Both the position numbers and the translations under genes were made by a program. Positions 10,019-20,691 of a stretch of DNA of 64,000 bases are shown here, piece after piece (the stretch's first letter is position 1; each line of letters opens with the position of its first letter). Under the pieces are notes generated by a model. The model made no database searches. It was not told the DNA's origin and saw nothing but the letters and a program-made list of their open reading frames with translations. Where the stretch lies: positions 7,750,001 to 7,814,000 of the forward strand of contig JAWHQI010000068.1 of NCBI GenBank assembly GCA_033032865.1, given 5' to 3'. This stretch comes from Dactylorhiza incarnata. Taxonomy: Eukaryota > Streptophyta > Magnoliopsida > Asparagales > Orchidaceae.

Positions 10019-11257
10019 CTAGCTAATGGGCCTATGGAAGGAGAAGTGGACAGGTAACTGGCCTAATATCCGTGTCGGTAGCGGGTACCGATACGGTGAT
10101 AGAACAGTCACGCCTCTACCTGAATATAAATACCTGCTCCTCACAGGTAGAGGGAAAAGAAAGTAAGAAGAGGAGGAGGCCTGGTCCTCACTCATCTTAC
10201 CAAAACTATCCTTGCCCAGCAAGGTATCGTCTGCAGCAGGTCCGCAGGGGGAGAAGGCAATGAGTGGAGCTTCCTCTACGGAGGGGGAATAAACCTCCTC
10301 ACATGAGAGGATGCTCTCATCATTGACTTGAGCAAAACGCTCCAAGTCCTCCTGAAGTACCTGTGAAGATTCAACCTGCACAGACTCAGATGAAGGAAGG
10401 GGATCAAGAATTAAAGAAGACGAAGAACATAAATAAACATCAATCGGGGGAGTGATCCCGGTCCCACTCCCATCAGGTTGGGGAAGTAAAATAATATTAG
10501 CATTGTCATCAATGCTACAAGATTCGGCGGGATCAATGGTGGCCAGGCTTAGGATTTGGACTTCCTCCACCGGTGTTGAGGAAAACTCCTCTTCACCTAG
10601 AAGGTTGTCCTCCTCCATAGGAGTAGGCACAACACTAAGATCAACAGCCTCCTCTTGGGACACATCATCAACAATGTCGTCGGAGACGAATGTAGTATGC
10701 ACAACAGGGGGAGGAATAGTGCTCGGATAAAAGTCGAGCACCGATTCCTCACAAAGAATCGAATCCACTAGAGGTGGTGGATGCACTGGGAGAATGGGCT
10801 CAGCAATATCGGTGCCCAGATCAGCCACACATCTGGTGACTGTGTCAACGCCATACCCTTCAAGATGTGAAGGTGGCAAAGACACAAAACCGGATTTTGA
10901 AGGTGTGCCGCCAGAGTTAGGATTCGGGATGATCCGGATATCCGGCTCATCATCCTCATCCAATTGGCGACGAAAAGCAGCACAATCCTTCAGGGCATGG
11001 TCTGTGCTCCGATAAAACTGGCACTGCCTAGCGGGCTTCTTTGGCACAGCGGGGGCTGGAGCCGAAAAGAAGTAAGACGGTAATGGCTCAGCAGAGTAGC
11101 CATAAGACTTACGCGCACCATATGGAGTATCAGACGGAGTCGATGCTCTATATGCTGGGCGAGAAGAATTATGCCTACTATTCTCCGTAGGGCATTCATC
11201 ACTAGAGTGGGAGGTAGCTCCACACCAACGGCAACGGAAATTGAGATGTGCCCACAT
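10019..11257 (-). CDS. E1 gag-like double zinc-knuckle protein
   Basis: This 412-residue protein is the only coding capacity of E1. The start is the ATG of MWAHLNFRCRWC, conserved in E2, C and F. Zinc knuckle 1 is C9-C12-H17-C22 at the very N-terminus. Knuckle 2 is C79-(Y82)-H87-C92, where the second Cys has become Tyr; E2 keeps Cys. A QLDEDDEPDIR segment follows, then a long acidic, low-complexity middle, and a conserved C-terminus (GVTVLSPYRYPLP, then HFSFHRPIS). No capsid-like domain, protease, RT or integrase was recognised. Nucleic-acid binding is inferred from the knuckles. Conservation across four element families suggests it is used, perhaps with pol supplied in trans. Confidence 0.75.
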   Translation of the reverse strand: MWAHLNFRCRWCGATSHSSDECPTENSRHNSSRPAYRASTPSDTPYGARKSYGYSAEPLPSYFFSAPAPAVPKKPARQCQFYRSTDHALKDCAAFRRQLDEDDEPDIRIIPNPNSGGTPSKSGFVSLPPSHLEGYGVDTVTRCVADLGTDIAEPILPVHPPPLVDSILCEESVLDFYPSTIPPPVVHTTFVSDDIVDDVSQEEAVDLSVVPTPMEEDNLLGEEEFSSTPVEEVQILSLATIDPAESCSIDDNANIILLPQPDGSGTGITPPIDVYLCSSSSLILDPLPSSESVQVESSQVLQEDLERFAQVNDESILSCEEVYSPSVEEAPLIAFSPCGPAADDTLLGKDSFGKMSEDQASSSSYFLFPLPVRSRYLYSGRGVTVLSPYRYPLPTRILGQLPVHFSFHRPIS

Positions 11258-11454
11258 AGTGCGAAGATAATACGATTCAGAATAAAAGTGCTATTGTGCA
11301 AAATACTACACCTGACAAAAATTACTAAAGCAACCTAATTAAAACAGGAAAAAGGAATAAAAAGACAGAAATAAAAAAATAAAAGATGCAATTTACAAAT
11401 GAAAAGGGCTTCTCTCTCAGATTCTCCCTCTCCAGAAAACTCACACGACTGTGT
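11258..11454 (-). other. E1 untranslated leader
   Basis: This leader lies between the primer site and the gag ATG. It carries TCTGGAGAGGGAGAATCTGA on the minus strand just after the primer site, also present in E2 at the same place. It is probably transcribed and may hold packaging signals; none can be demonstrated. Confidence 0.5.
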
Positions 11455-11472
11455 TCCCCGGCAACGGCGCCA
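11455..11472 (-). promoter_or_regulatory. E1 primer binding site, tRNA-Asp
   Basis: The minus strand reads TGGCGCCGTTGCCGGGGA, the full 18-nt complement of plant tRNA-Asp(GTC) including CCA. It is typical of Athila/Tat-group elements. It is separated from the LTR by AGTTTT (11473-11478). Confidence 0.93.
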
Positions 11473-11478
11473 AAAACT

Positions 11479-13169
11479 TGATGGCGCAAATCTCACACAC
11501 CGCTATAGGCGGTAGCTCGACTGCGACACGAAACGGCAGTGTACCGATCGTTCAAGTAATATAAAATGGGAATGAATCCCCAAGTATCGATCTCTTGAGG
11601 AACACAGTAAGGTGGAGTTAACGTTCGAGGAGGACTTGAGATTGAAGTCTTAAACGTCGGATGGAATGCGGGGGAGTTGGGTTGGCTTTTGGAAAATAAA
11701 AGAAAACACTACAACTACTCCTATGCAATGCCGCTATGCAATGCTTCGCTTGGCGGAATGGATACTAGGCAGGCCTTGAGCGCGCTGCGTCGCAAGGGCG
11801 GATGGACGAGTAGGCAAACGGATCGAACTATGCAGGCCTTGAGCGCGCTGCTTCGTTAGGCGGGATGGAATACGGGCCGCGATGCCACGCTTCGGTAGGC
11901 GGATGGGCGAGTAGGCTTACGGATTGAGGGTCGCAAGCACCTCTTCACCAAGCACGCCACTAGCAATTGCTAGTGCGGCACCGGACAACCAACAAACCAC
12001 ACCACAAGGCGCACCTCAATAATATAAACAAAAATACTCAATCACATAGACATAATCAAGTAAAAATGCTATTTAATCAAAATACACTTCATCATAATGT
12101 TAGATCTAGTTGCAAATATATCAATAAAAGGAGAACAAGGCAAGAAATCGACCGAATCCGAAGGCTCGTTGAAGATTCACGGTTGGAATCGCCGGGTTGT
12201 CAATCCGCGTCCAAGCTCGGTCCACAACTACGTCCGGGGTAGAGAGAGCTGTCACGACTCTCCAATGGACCCGTCTTCTTCGTGTCACGATCCGGTGGAG
12301 GTTGCCAACTTCCTCTTGCTCGATGGAGATAGCGGCTAGGTCTTCCTTTGGAGCTCTTGGATGAAGGAGGAGGCCGAGAGGAAACTCCGGCTCAAGATTG
12401 GCGTGAAGAGCAAGCCCGGAGCACCTCTATATGGTGGGCGACGGTGGAGGAGCGAAATCGGGCGGAACCGGGCGGAAAACGGCGCTGAAAATCGGGATGA
12501 TGACCTAAAATCGCGAGCAGGGAATTTATAGGCGCTGGAATTAAACAGTGCGCACGGTCAGTGGCGCACGACCAGTGGTCGTGCGCACTAGAATCCTGTG
12601 ATCGTGCGCTCTGCCTGGACGGAACCTGCAAAGACAGAAGTTATAAAATAACATATTCGCACGACCAGTGGCGCACGACCGGTGGTCGTGCGCACTGGAG
12701 TTCATGGTCGTGCGCAATACAGCAAACAGAACTCAGAATTTCAATGATAATTGCGCACGAGCAGTGGCGCACGACCGGTGGTCGTGCGCACTGGCGTTGG
12801 TGGTCGTGCGCACTGCACCAAACAGAACTCGTGAAAAAGGGTTAAGTGCACACGATCAGTGGCGCACGACCAGTGGTCGTGCGCAATAGAACCGGTGATC
12901 GTGCGCAGTGTTCCTGTGTAGAATTGCACCGGGAACACCTGCACGACTCCCATTCCAGCACAACCACCAATCTAGCCACTGAAGGTGGCACTTAACAGCG
13001 CATGAAAACAACTAAAGACAATAAGCAAAAAAATCACACCAAAGTGGGCCTATAAGTGCACCTAGCATAGAATGACCAATATGAGCTAAAACAGGGCTAA
13101 AGTGTAGTGAAAAGACTAAATAGATGGCCCAGATGAGTCCATATATGTGTATATAATCGGGACTCATCA
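11479..13169 (-). repeat. E1 5' LTR
   Basis: This is a complete 1691-bp LTR with its TGATGAGTCC end at 13169 and its GCGCCATCA end at 11479. The U3 palindromic array is at 12550-12908 and the TATA box (TATAAATT on the minus strand) is near 12524-12531. It is nearly identical to the other two E1 LTRs; one visible private change is ATTGCGC for AGTGCGC near 12751. Confidence 0.93.
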
Positions 13170-13174
13170 ATGGT

Positions 13175-14491
13175 CAGCTTCTCCACCCAGGAGGGAAGGA
13201 TGGTGGAGACTTCAGCCTTGTTAACCTTCGGCCTCCAATACACCAGGAGCTCGCCGATCTCGTCCCTGCGTCTCTGACCGAGCCTGAAGTTCCAGTGGTT
13301 AACTGGAATGGGCGGGTCAGAGGTCTTCGCGGCCTCCTCGCTCTCCTCATCGACCCCCCCCCCCCCCCCCCCCCCCTCCTCGGAAAGGATGGTTAGGTCG
13401 ATCTCGCCAGTAGCAGCTTCGGAGTGCCCCTTTCCTTTAGAAGGGGCGAGCGAGCCTTGGCTCTTCTTGCCTCTCTTCCTGGGCAGGGACTTTGAGGATG
13501 GGCCCCGGCTGCTGGAGGCCTCCGATCTCTTGCGAGAAGATGGCTCAGCCGGGGTGGTGGTATCACGGCAGGCCTCCGCCCCCATGGTCGCGAGAGCGTG
13601 GGTGGAGGTAGACTTCCGTTTGCTAGCATAGGGGTGGGGGGTTGAGTGGCAGATCTCACTCACCTGAAATAGTGAGGGTTAGACATTTAACGCGGAAAAC
13701 GTTGAAACCATGGAATATAGCGGGCGAGATCATTAACTTCCCCGACGAGCACTGAGAGTAGCGAGTCGAGGTTGCGGCGAAGATACACAACCTCGAAGTT
13801 CTTCTTGCAGAAAAACTGGTATAGTTTGGCATCGTGGCCGCCGAGAGTAGGTGGGCGGTAAGTAGTCTCGCTGTACTGAACGGGCGAGAAAGGGATGTTG
13901 CCAAAGTTCCCCTTGACAAAGAGGAACTTCTGAGCCCTGTAATGAGATTTGTTGACGGTCTCATCAACCTTGGGGCCCGAGCTAATGAAGTAGGCGGTCC
14001 CTTCTTTATATGCACGAAACGAGAACAGCTTGCGGAAAACTGGAAGGCTGAACTCGATGCGCTCCTCGCGCATATAGCAGGGAATGCGACGATGACCGCC
14101 ATAGCGTTAGGGGTTAGTTGACCCAGTACCACACCGTAGTGTCTCAACACCTGGCGAGCAAGATGGCGAGACCGTCAGTTAAACGAGGAAGAATCCATTC
14201 TCACCAGAGGAAAGGAAGGCGAGATCAATGGTTACATGGCGAACTTCGGGCCACAGAGGTAGCCTCAGACCCACCGCAAAATGGGCTATGGGGATCGCGA
14301 GCTCGTCAGGCAGAGGGACATTTATCGCGTAATCCTTGGTGGGTTGGCGAGCTGTAAACTCAGGGGGGATAAAGTCGGCGACAACGGTGAGATATTCCTC
14401 CTCCGTCAAGTTCACCATGTAGAAGGAGTGGTCGGTAAAGGCCCGCGCACACTTCAACCTGCCCTATGCCTCGCCCTGGTCACCAACCATT
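13175..14491 (-). pseudogene. X gene 2, 5' part (putative gypsy-type transposon protein family)
   Basis: The probable start is the ATG at 14491 (MVGDQGEA), about 115 bases after a TATA box. An in-frame TAG follows at codon 9, then FTDHSFYMVNLTEEEY and GLRLPLWPEVRH. An 85-bp intron (14151-14235, GTAACC...CGCCAG) restores the frame into VLRHYGVVLGQLTPNAM. A frameshift lies near 14070, then LPVFRKLFSFRAYKEG and related sequence. The pattern resembles the plant 'putative gypsy type transposon' family (Transposase_28), which I name from memory. After another probable intron a Ser/Lys/Arg-rich exon leads to LPSWVEKLTI, where E1 is inserted. A poly-G run (C run on plus at 13352-13376) lies in the coding sequence. 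Confidence 0.6.
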
Positions 14492-14608
14492 TTGAAAACC
14501 TGCGAGAAAGAAAATAGCACGAGGAAGAGGGGAAAAGGCGAGAGCTCCGGGGTAATGAGAGGAGAGGGTCGACGGTAAATGCGGTAGTTGGAACAGTTAT
14601 GACAACCT

Positions 14609-14616
14609 ATTTATAG
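14609..14616 (-). promoter_or_regulatory. TATA box of X gene 2
   Basis: TATAAATA on the minus strand (GCTATAAATAGG context) lies about 118 bp upstream of the ATG at 14491. The rest of 14492-15009 is non-coding with many CTCGC words and holds no other gene I can support. Confidence 0.6.
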
Positions 14617-15009
14617 CAAAAGTGAAAGGGCGCGAAGAAGCCCAAGCGCCGCTGAGTGCGGTTAGCAAAAGCATCACATCAGGATCATGGGCGAGAGCTA
14701 CCTGCGAGGTTAGCACGAGCAAAGACTTTGCAAAGGCAACATAATCAAACGGAATAGCGAAGGTAAGCCATCGCGAGACAAGCTTTAGCGAGAGCAAATC
14801 GGCTCGTTGCGAGAATAGCATAACAAAGAACGGACGCGGATAGGTAAATCGTGAGCGAGAACTAATAGATGACTATCAATAATTACTACTATGCGAGAAC
14901 TCGCGAACATAAATTGCAAGTAATCATGAGATTGTCCAACACAATGATAAGCATTAACAAGCAATGAGAGTCCGCAGAAATATAGAAGTTAGCGAGAATC
15001 GTGGGGCAG

Positions 15010-15521
15010 TTATTTCCATCTACCGCCACATCGCGACCCGGACCGCGGTGGCACCCTGGAATTATAGTAATCCTGGGCTGCGCGGCCCTCCCGGTCCATG
15101 AGGTAGGCGTAATCCCTCATCCTCGCGATATGCCCCTCCAACGATGTGGCCATCTCGTCTTGGGCGCGAGGCACCGCTGCTCGGAGTCTAGCGCACTCCT
15201 CCATCACGATATCTTGCCTGTCCTCGGCGATCTCCCTATCCCGCCTTGCTTGAAGGTTGAGGTCCATCAGCATCCTACCATGTTTCCGAAGCAACTCTAT
15301 GGTTCGCCGCTTCATCATCTCAGGATTTCGCGAGTCCCCTAAGAAATCTTCCACTTGATCTGGGAGGGGGGAAACCTCATCGTCGCCAAACTCAGAATCG
15401 GTAGGCTGGTGCTCAAAATTTTCTACAAGAGTATTGCGAAAGGATTAGATGGCGCGTTCAAGTTCGCACATGGCGGAGGGACGTCGGGGTGTTTACCCGG
15501 AAGGGGGCGAGAGCTCTCAAG
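15010..15521 (-). pseudogene. X gene 1, 3' exon (coiled-coil protein)
   Basis: Removing E2 with one acggt copy joins this to 23561 in frame (TSSGTV then LRALAPFR). A short stretch ends in a stop, and a probable intron with GTAAAC/CTTGTAG-like borders precedes the long frame HQPTDSEFGDDEV to the stop after GSRCGGRWK (15010). The long frame has heptad-like charged sequence (MKRRTIELLRKHGRMLMDL and later DEMATSLEGHIARMRDY), which predicts a coiled coil. I do not recognise the family. It belongs with 23561-24195. Confidence 0.5.
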
Positions 15522-15526
15522 ACGGT

Positions 15527-17077
15527 TGATGGCGCAAATCTCACACACCGCTATAGGCGGTAGCTCGACTGCGGCACGAAACGGCAGTGTACCGATCGTT
15601 CAAGTAATATAAAACGAGGAGTAATCCCCGAGTATCGAATCTCTCAAGGAACACAGTAAGGTGGAGTTTATTATCGAGGAAGGACTTGAGATTGAAGTCC
15701 TGCGAAAGGCGGAATGCGAATGAAAGGGCTTTGGGGGTTTGTGAATACTTAAAATAAATATTACCACTACTCCTATGCAATGCTGCTATGCAATGCTTCG
15801 ATTGGTGAGATGGAGACTAGGCAGGCCTTGAGCGCGCTGCGTCGAAAGAGCGGATGGACGAGAAGGCAAGCGGAGTGAGGGTCGCGAGCACCTCTTCGTC
15901 AAGCACGCCACTAGCAATTGCTAGTGCGGCACCGATCGTGGCGGTGGAATGGAAAATGAAATAAAGCGCACCTCAATGACACAAATGAACAAAATAATTT
16001 CATAAACATGAAATAAGCAATATTAGGCATGATTCATAGTGTTCATCATCAAGATATAGAGAATACATCACACATAACCACAAAAATAGAGGAAAAAGGC
16101 AAGAGATACGACCGAATCTGGAGTCTCGTTGTAGATTTACGGTAGGAAGCACCGGGTTGTCAATCCGCGTCCTAGCTCGGTCCCAACTGCGTCCGGGGTA
16201 GAAGAGGGCTGTCACACCTCCCAATGGACCCGTCTTCTCCAGCGATTTACAATCCGGCCACGTCTATTGCGGAGAACCTCTTCCTTAGCGGTCAAAGTGA
16301 GTGTAGGAACCCTTCCTTTAAGCCTTTGGATGATGGAGGAGGCCTAGGGGGTGAAAATCCCCTGAAAACGGCGAAAACGGCGGACTGAACGGAGCAGAGT
16401 TGCGTCCCCCCGACCTAATTCGCGAACAGGTCAATAAATAGGCGCTGGATTAAACACTGCGCACGATCATTGGCGCACGACCAGTGGTCGTGCGCACTGG
16501 AATCCTGCGATCGTGCGCACTGCCTGGACAGAACCTGCACGAGATGAAATCATAAAATAAAATGTTCGCACGACCAGTGGCGCACGACCATTGGTCGTGC
16601 GCACTAGCGTCGGTGGTCGTGCGCAATAGGTGAGACAGAACTCATAAAATTACAATTAAGTGCGCACGGACAGTGGCGCACGACCGGTGGTCGTGCGCAC
16701 TGGAGTTGATGGTCGTGCGCTCTGCACCAGACAGAACTCGTAAAAAAAGGGTTAAGTGCGCACGATCAGTGGCGCACGACCGGTGGTCGTGCGCACTAGA
16801 ACAAGTGATCGTGCGCAGTGTTCCTGTGCAGAATTGCACCGGAAACACTTGCACGCCTCCTATTCCAGCACAAACACAGATCTAGCCACCGAAAGTGGCA
16901 CTTAACAACATATGAGTACTATGAAAGGAAATAAACACGAAAACACACCAAAGTGGGCCAAAATGTGCACCTAGCATGGGTTATCAATTATAAACTATAA
17001 TAAGGCTAAAGTGCGTGATATTGACTAAATAATGGCCCGGATGAGTCCATGAAGGTGTATATAATCAGGACTCATCA
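15527..17077 (-). repeat. E2 3' LTR
   Basis: This is a 1551-bp LTR (TGATGAGTCC end at 17077). The U3 palindrome array is at 16457-16818 and a TATTTATT promoter box is near 16434-16441 on the minus strand. The U5 hairpin is at the left end. The PPT-like AAGTCTGGGGGTG lies just outside at 17078-17090. No gene. Confidence 0.93.
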
Positions 17078-18968
17078 CACCCCCAGACTTAACTGTTTGC
17101 GCGTCCCGAGCAAACGAATCCGGCGGAAGTTGAAAAAGATAATTAAAATAGCGAATTACGCAGGGGAGTACAGTGCGAAGTAACATACGCATGCGAGTAG
17201 GAATTCTAGTAGAAGAAGATTCTAGCTATGCTAACTAATTTACGTAAGTACTAAAGCGTAATCAAAGATTTAATTGTACTCAGTGGGTGAATTATGAAGA
17301 ATTTGACGATCATGCCCGGTATGAAAGTGACGAGATGCTGAGGCGGGTGTTGCAAAAGATCGGGGCTTAGGAATAACTCCGCTGAAATCCATCAACGTTG
17401 TGAACCATACGCTTGCCCGGTCACACTCTCTCCACGGCGCTAGCAAACTCGCAAGTCAAATCAGTAGGACTTATAGGATTAAAACGGGGCTTAGGTTACG
17501 GAATGATATGCAAAGATAAACATGACGGCTACGCAACCCAAATGAGCCAACGGCACACTGCACCTTACAAAACCAAACAACTATGCTCGTGTGACACACC
17601 CCCAGACTTATCATGAAAACCAGGTGTGCACACAGCCTACTTTACAAATACCAACAGATTTTTCTCTTTAGCTTGGGAGGATTATTTTCAGGATACTCTT
17701 CTTTTTTTTTTCTTTTATATATTTTTCTTCTTTCAAGCAACCTCCAGTTGGTTCAAAATCAGCGGAAAGACATTATTTTCTCTTCAAAACACAATGATAC
17801 CACACACCACACAAGTTGGAAATTATGAGCACAGTTAAAACATTTTTTTGGTTGCGGGCGTAGGATAGGCTTCAGGCTTTGGTGGATGAGGAGGAGCTGA
17901 ACATAAAAATGGTAGGCACAAATTTGGCTTGCAAAGGTGAATGAAAGGGGCATGGAATAACAAAGCTCAAACTAGCCAAATGGTGGCCTACATCATGCTT
18001 GACTCAACAAGTAGCTCTCACCCATGCTTCAAGAGTCGCTTGGGGCAAGTTCTTAGCCCACGAGAAAGATAAACCTTCCTCCCGACTCGAGCAACACACG
18101 TTTAGCGACCGCACACACACAACACCGGGTTATCATCAATTTCATTCGAATTCACCACTTGAGTACATTAAATCTAAATTTACGCAGAGATACTACACAT
18201 AAATTAAATGCATAAAGAAAATCTAATTCTACTCAGGTTCTACTATAGCATGCGAAGCGACTAGAACACTACATGAGTCGACACTGCGCTCCAAATAATA
18301 ATTCCTGTGTTAATAGCCTATTTCACCTTCCAACCAGACTAGCTTAAACGGAACAACACAACAAGATAAGCACACACTCAAGTGGGTGAAATGGTATGTG
18401 AAGCAAGAAAACAATGATAATGAGAATGATAAACAAAAATCAACCATCTAGCATGCAATGCAACTCGTGCACAGTGGATAACAACACTCGCTCCCCCAGA
18501 CTTAAGCTAAGCAATATATCTAGAAGTTGAAGCTAAAAGAGGGAAGGAAGTGTTACCCAATGCTCAGAAATGAGCATACCAGACGATTGGCGATAAGATC
18601 AAAAATAGTCCGCAACATCCGCCATCTCAAGGAACCAAGGCCACCTGAAAATTAGATACTAGAACAACAAAAATAGTAAAAACTGGATTAAAACAAGTGA
18701 GAGCACAACAAATAAAGAAATCTGGGTTATCACCCATGGGGTAAACCTATTCCTGCAATTAATATTGACCACTCGCACACAAAATAAGGGAACAGAAAAA
18801 GCTGAATAAATAAAACTATGCCCAGAGGAGCATTCCATAAACAAAATGTTATTATTACAAACATAACAAGAGCAAGAGTTCAAATGTCTTGACAAAAGAC
18901 CTAAAAAAAAAACAACAAGGGAAAAACAGACAACATAGCCAAGAATAGCTCGCATGCGGGGGAAAAGA
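17078..18968 (-). other. E2 non-coding 3' internal region
   Basis: It is homologous block by block to 8294-9900 of E1: PPT-like boxes (17080-17090, 17589-17600, 18491-18502), an A/G-rich tract (complement of 17698-17740), the hairpin TGCTCA-TTTC-TGAGCA (18561-18576), and a pyrimidine tract with TTTTCAG that resembles a splice acceptor near 18645-18690. No gene is supported here. Confidence 0.65.
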
Positions 18969-20237
18969 TTACTCGTCGTCGCTATCGCTGTCAATAACCA
19001 CAACAGGCGGCGACCGGCGGGAAGATGAAGCGGCACGACCCGGAGGTGGAGGAATATTTAGTCCGCCCCGCAGCGCTTGCTGATAAACGAAGTCCGTGAG
19101 CCAGTACTGGTTTGCCTCCAGATCGGAGAGGCGTCGATCAAAACTGGGCACTTCCGGTGCTCTTGAAGAACTACCTTCCTCCTTGGCTCTCCGCCCATGC
19201 TGAGATGAATGACTCCGCGGCTGCGGAAGAACTACCTCTCGGTGAGTATTCGGCGGCTCAGCCGGCTCTCCCTGCTCCTCGTCACCCTGCCTCTCCCTAG
19301 GCGTATCTCCAGGCATCACAACCACAAAACGTTTGCTATTCTTCTTCCCCACGACCCGCAACAAGTGGAAACTCACCATGGTGGCCCGCGTGATAGAGGA
19401 GGGTGCAGTCACCTGCACCATCGGAGGCAGATGACTCCAAACCCCCAAGCTTTTGGCAATGCGGGTGATGTAGTAAGCACCGCCAATGGCACCAGTGAGA
19501 CCGTAGGTGGCCTCGTGGTGGAAGAAGAAAGCCAACATGTAGCCGAGATGCAAAGGTTGCCGAAATTCCATACTATAGAGGGCGATAAGATCTTGCCACC
19601 CCACTACATTCTGACTAAGCGCACGGGCAACAAGAGAATGGCTGAGGACGTGCTGCAGGTAACGGAGAGCAGGTGCGACGATCCATGTGGATTTGCTTTT
19701 TCTGGCCACATATTCCTCATCACGACCCGTGAGGGCACACCACGCGGCACGCGGAGTAACCCCATCAGGGAAGGAGACGTCCAAGTCCAGAAACGGGATC
19801 GTCGCGGCCTCGGCTTCGGTGTAGAATCCAGCGCACACCGCCAACTCGGATAAAGAGAGAGTGAAAACCTTGCCCAAAATCCGAAAAGAACACTTTCCCG
19901 GACGTTGACCGGAGGGCAAAACTTCCCACTCAAATGTAGAAAGAAATTCCAAGGCGAGCTCCCGGTAGCCGAGATCATCGCACCCGAGCACCCCACTCCA
20001 ATGATCGAAAGAATAACGTTGGAGGACGGCCGCCCCCAACTCCCCATTGTCTCCGATAGAGTTCAATTCGTTCCAATCCACTAGACGTTGCGATAGGAAC
20101 GGCTTCTCCTTGAGAGAATTGAATCGCCTTGTGTGCGAATCTTTGGAAAAGGTAGCCATCCTAGCAAGGATCTGAGCGGGAGAGGCGGAAGTGCGGCCGG
20201 AGCGTTGGTAGACATTTTGGCGATCCCTAGAGCTCAT
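18969..20237 (-). CDS. E2 second ORF, ATHILA ORF-1-like protein
   Basis: This is an intact 422-residue frame. The N-terminal half is globular (LAFFFHHEATYGLTGAIGG, FRILGKVFTLSLSELAVCAG). The second half is Arg/Gln/Pro-rich and ends in an acidic SDSDDE tail. The FRILGKVFTLSLSELA segment resembles the Arabidopsis retrotransposon ORF-1 (ATHILA) family, whose function is unknown; the family name is from memory. The gene lies downstream of gag, where E1 and C have only about 130-200 bp. It is preceded by GCGCACGATC/GACC palindromes like those of the LTR promoters. It is probably acquired from an Athila element. MSSRDRQNV is the first ATG. Confidence 0.7.
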   Translation of the reverse strand: MSSRDRQNVYQRSGRTSASPAQILARMATFSKDSHTRRFNSLKEKPFLSQRLVDWNELNSIGDNGELGAAVLQRYSFDHWSGVLGCDDLGYRELALEFLSTFEWEVLPSGQRPGKCSFRILGKVFTLSLSELAVCAGFYTEAEAATIPFLDLDVSFPDGVTPRAAWCALTGRDEEYVARKSKSTWIVAPALRYLQHVLSHSLVARALSQNVVGWQDLIALYSMEFRQPLHLGYMLAFFFHHEATYGLTGAIGGAYYITRIAKSLGVWSHLPPMVQVTAPSSITRATMVSFHLLRVVGKKNSKRFVVVMPGDTPRERQGDEEQGEPAEPPNTHREVVLPQPRSHSSQHGRRAKEEGSSSRAPEVPSFDRRLSDLEANQYWLTDFVYQQALRGGLNIPPPPGRAASSSRRSPPVVVIDSDSDDE

Positions 20238-20311
20238 GGCGGAAGGAGGGCAAAGGAGAGCAAAGAAAGGAAGAGGAAGGAAATGGACTCACCGGAAGGA
20301 AGGGAAGGAGG

Positions 20312-20490
20312 CGCACGATCGGCGGCGAAGGGGAAGAACGGCGCACGGGCGATCGCGAAGAAGAACCCTAGGTCGTGCGTGAAAGGCTCGGGCGGACGGG
20401 TTTTTATAAAAAAAATCTGGGCCGATCGCACGACCAGTGATCGTGCGCGATAAGTAGTGCGCACGACCAGTGATCGTGCGCAATAGGAAT
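20312..20490. promoter_or_regulatory. U3-like palindrome block upstream of the E2 second ORF
   Basis: Half-sites and palindromes of the GCGCACGACCA type occur at 20312-20350 and 20424-20486, just upstream (minus strand) of the ORF start at 20237. They match the arrays in LTR U3 regions but are here in the internal region. TATA-like TTTATAAAAAC lies near 20400-20410. A promoter role is inferred. Confidence 0.6.
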
Positions 20491-20637
20491 TTTTTCAGCG
20501 GCCAAAATTTTTAGTGACAACGCCAATCACCGTGCAGTTTACGCACAAATAAGAGTCAGCACACGCAGCGAGACATTCATAGCCTTAACAAAAACTCAAC
20601 TAAATCAAACAAAATAAAGTTTCAGGAAAAATAAGGA

Positions 20638-20675
20638 TAACTACTGGGGTTAATGTCATCCCAGCACGACTTATT
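20638..20675 (-). other. Conserved stem-loop downstream of E2 gag
   Basis: The minus strand reads GCTGGG, then ATGACATTAAC, then CCCAGT, a 5-6 bp stem, within 60 bases of the gag stop. The same stem with a changed loop follows gag in E1 (9966-9992) and C (54860-54885). Confidence 0.6.
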
Positions 20676-20691
20676 CGAATATATAAAAGTT

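Larger units (their letters stand above)
4898..13174 (-). mobile_element. E1 composite LTR element with inverted extra LTR and 5-bp TSD
   Basis: Order from the left: duplication atggt (4898-4902), LTR on the plus strand (4903-6593), remnant of primer site (6594-6611), 9 filler bases (6612-6620), LTR on the minus strand lacking its last 18 bp (6621-8293), internal region (8294-11478), LTR on the minus strand (11479-13169), duplication atggt (13170-13174). The duplication surrounds the whole composite and the interrupted reading frame of gene 2 is restored by removing it. All three LTRs are almost identical, so the insertion is recent. The element has gag but no pol. Confidence 0.88.

Noticed and set aside
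13352..13376. Long C run as a structural or regulatory element
   Set aside because: Homopolymer length is uncertain in assemblies; it lies in a decayed exon and only gives a Gly run on the minus strand.
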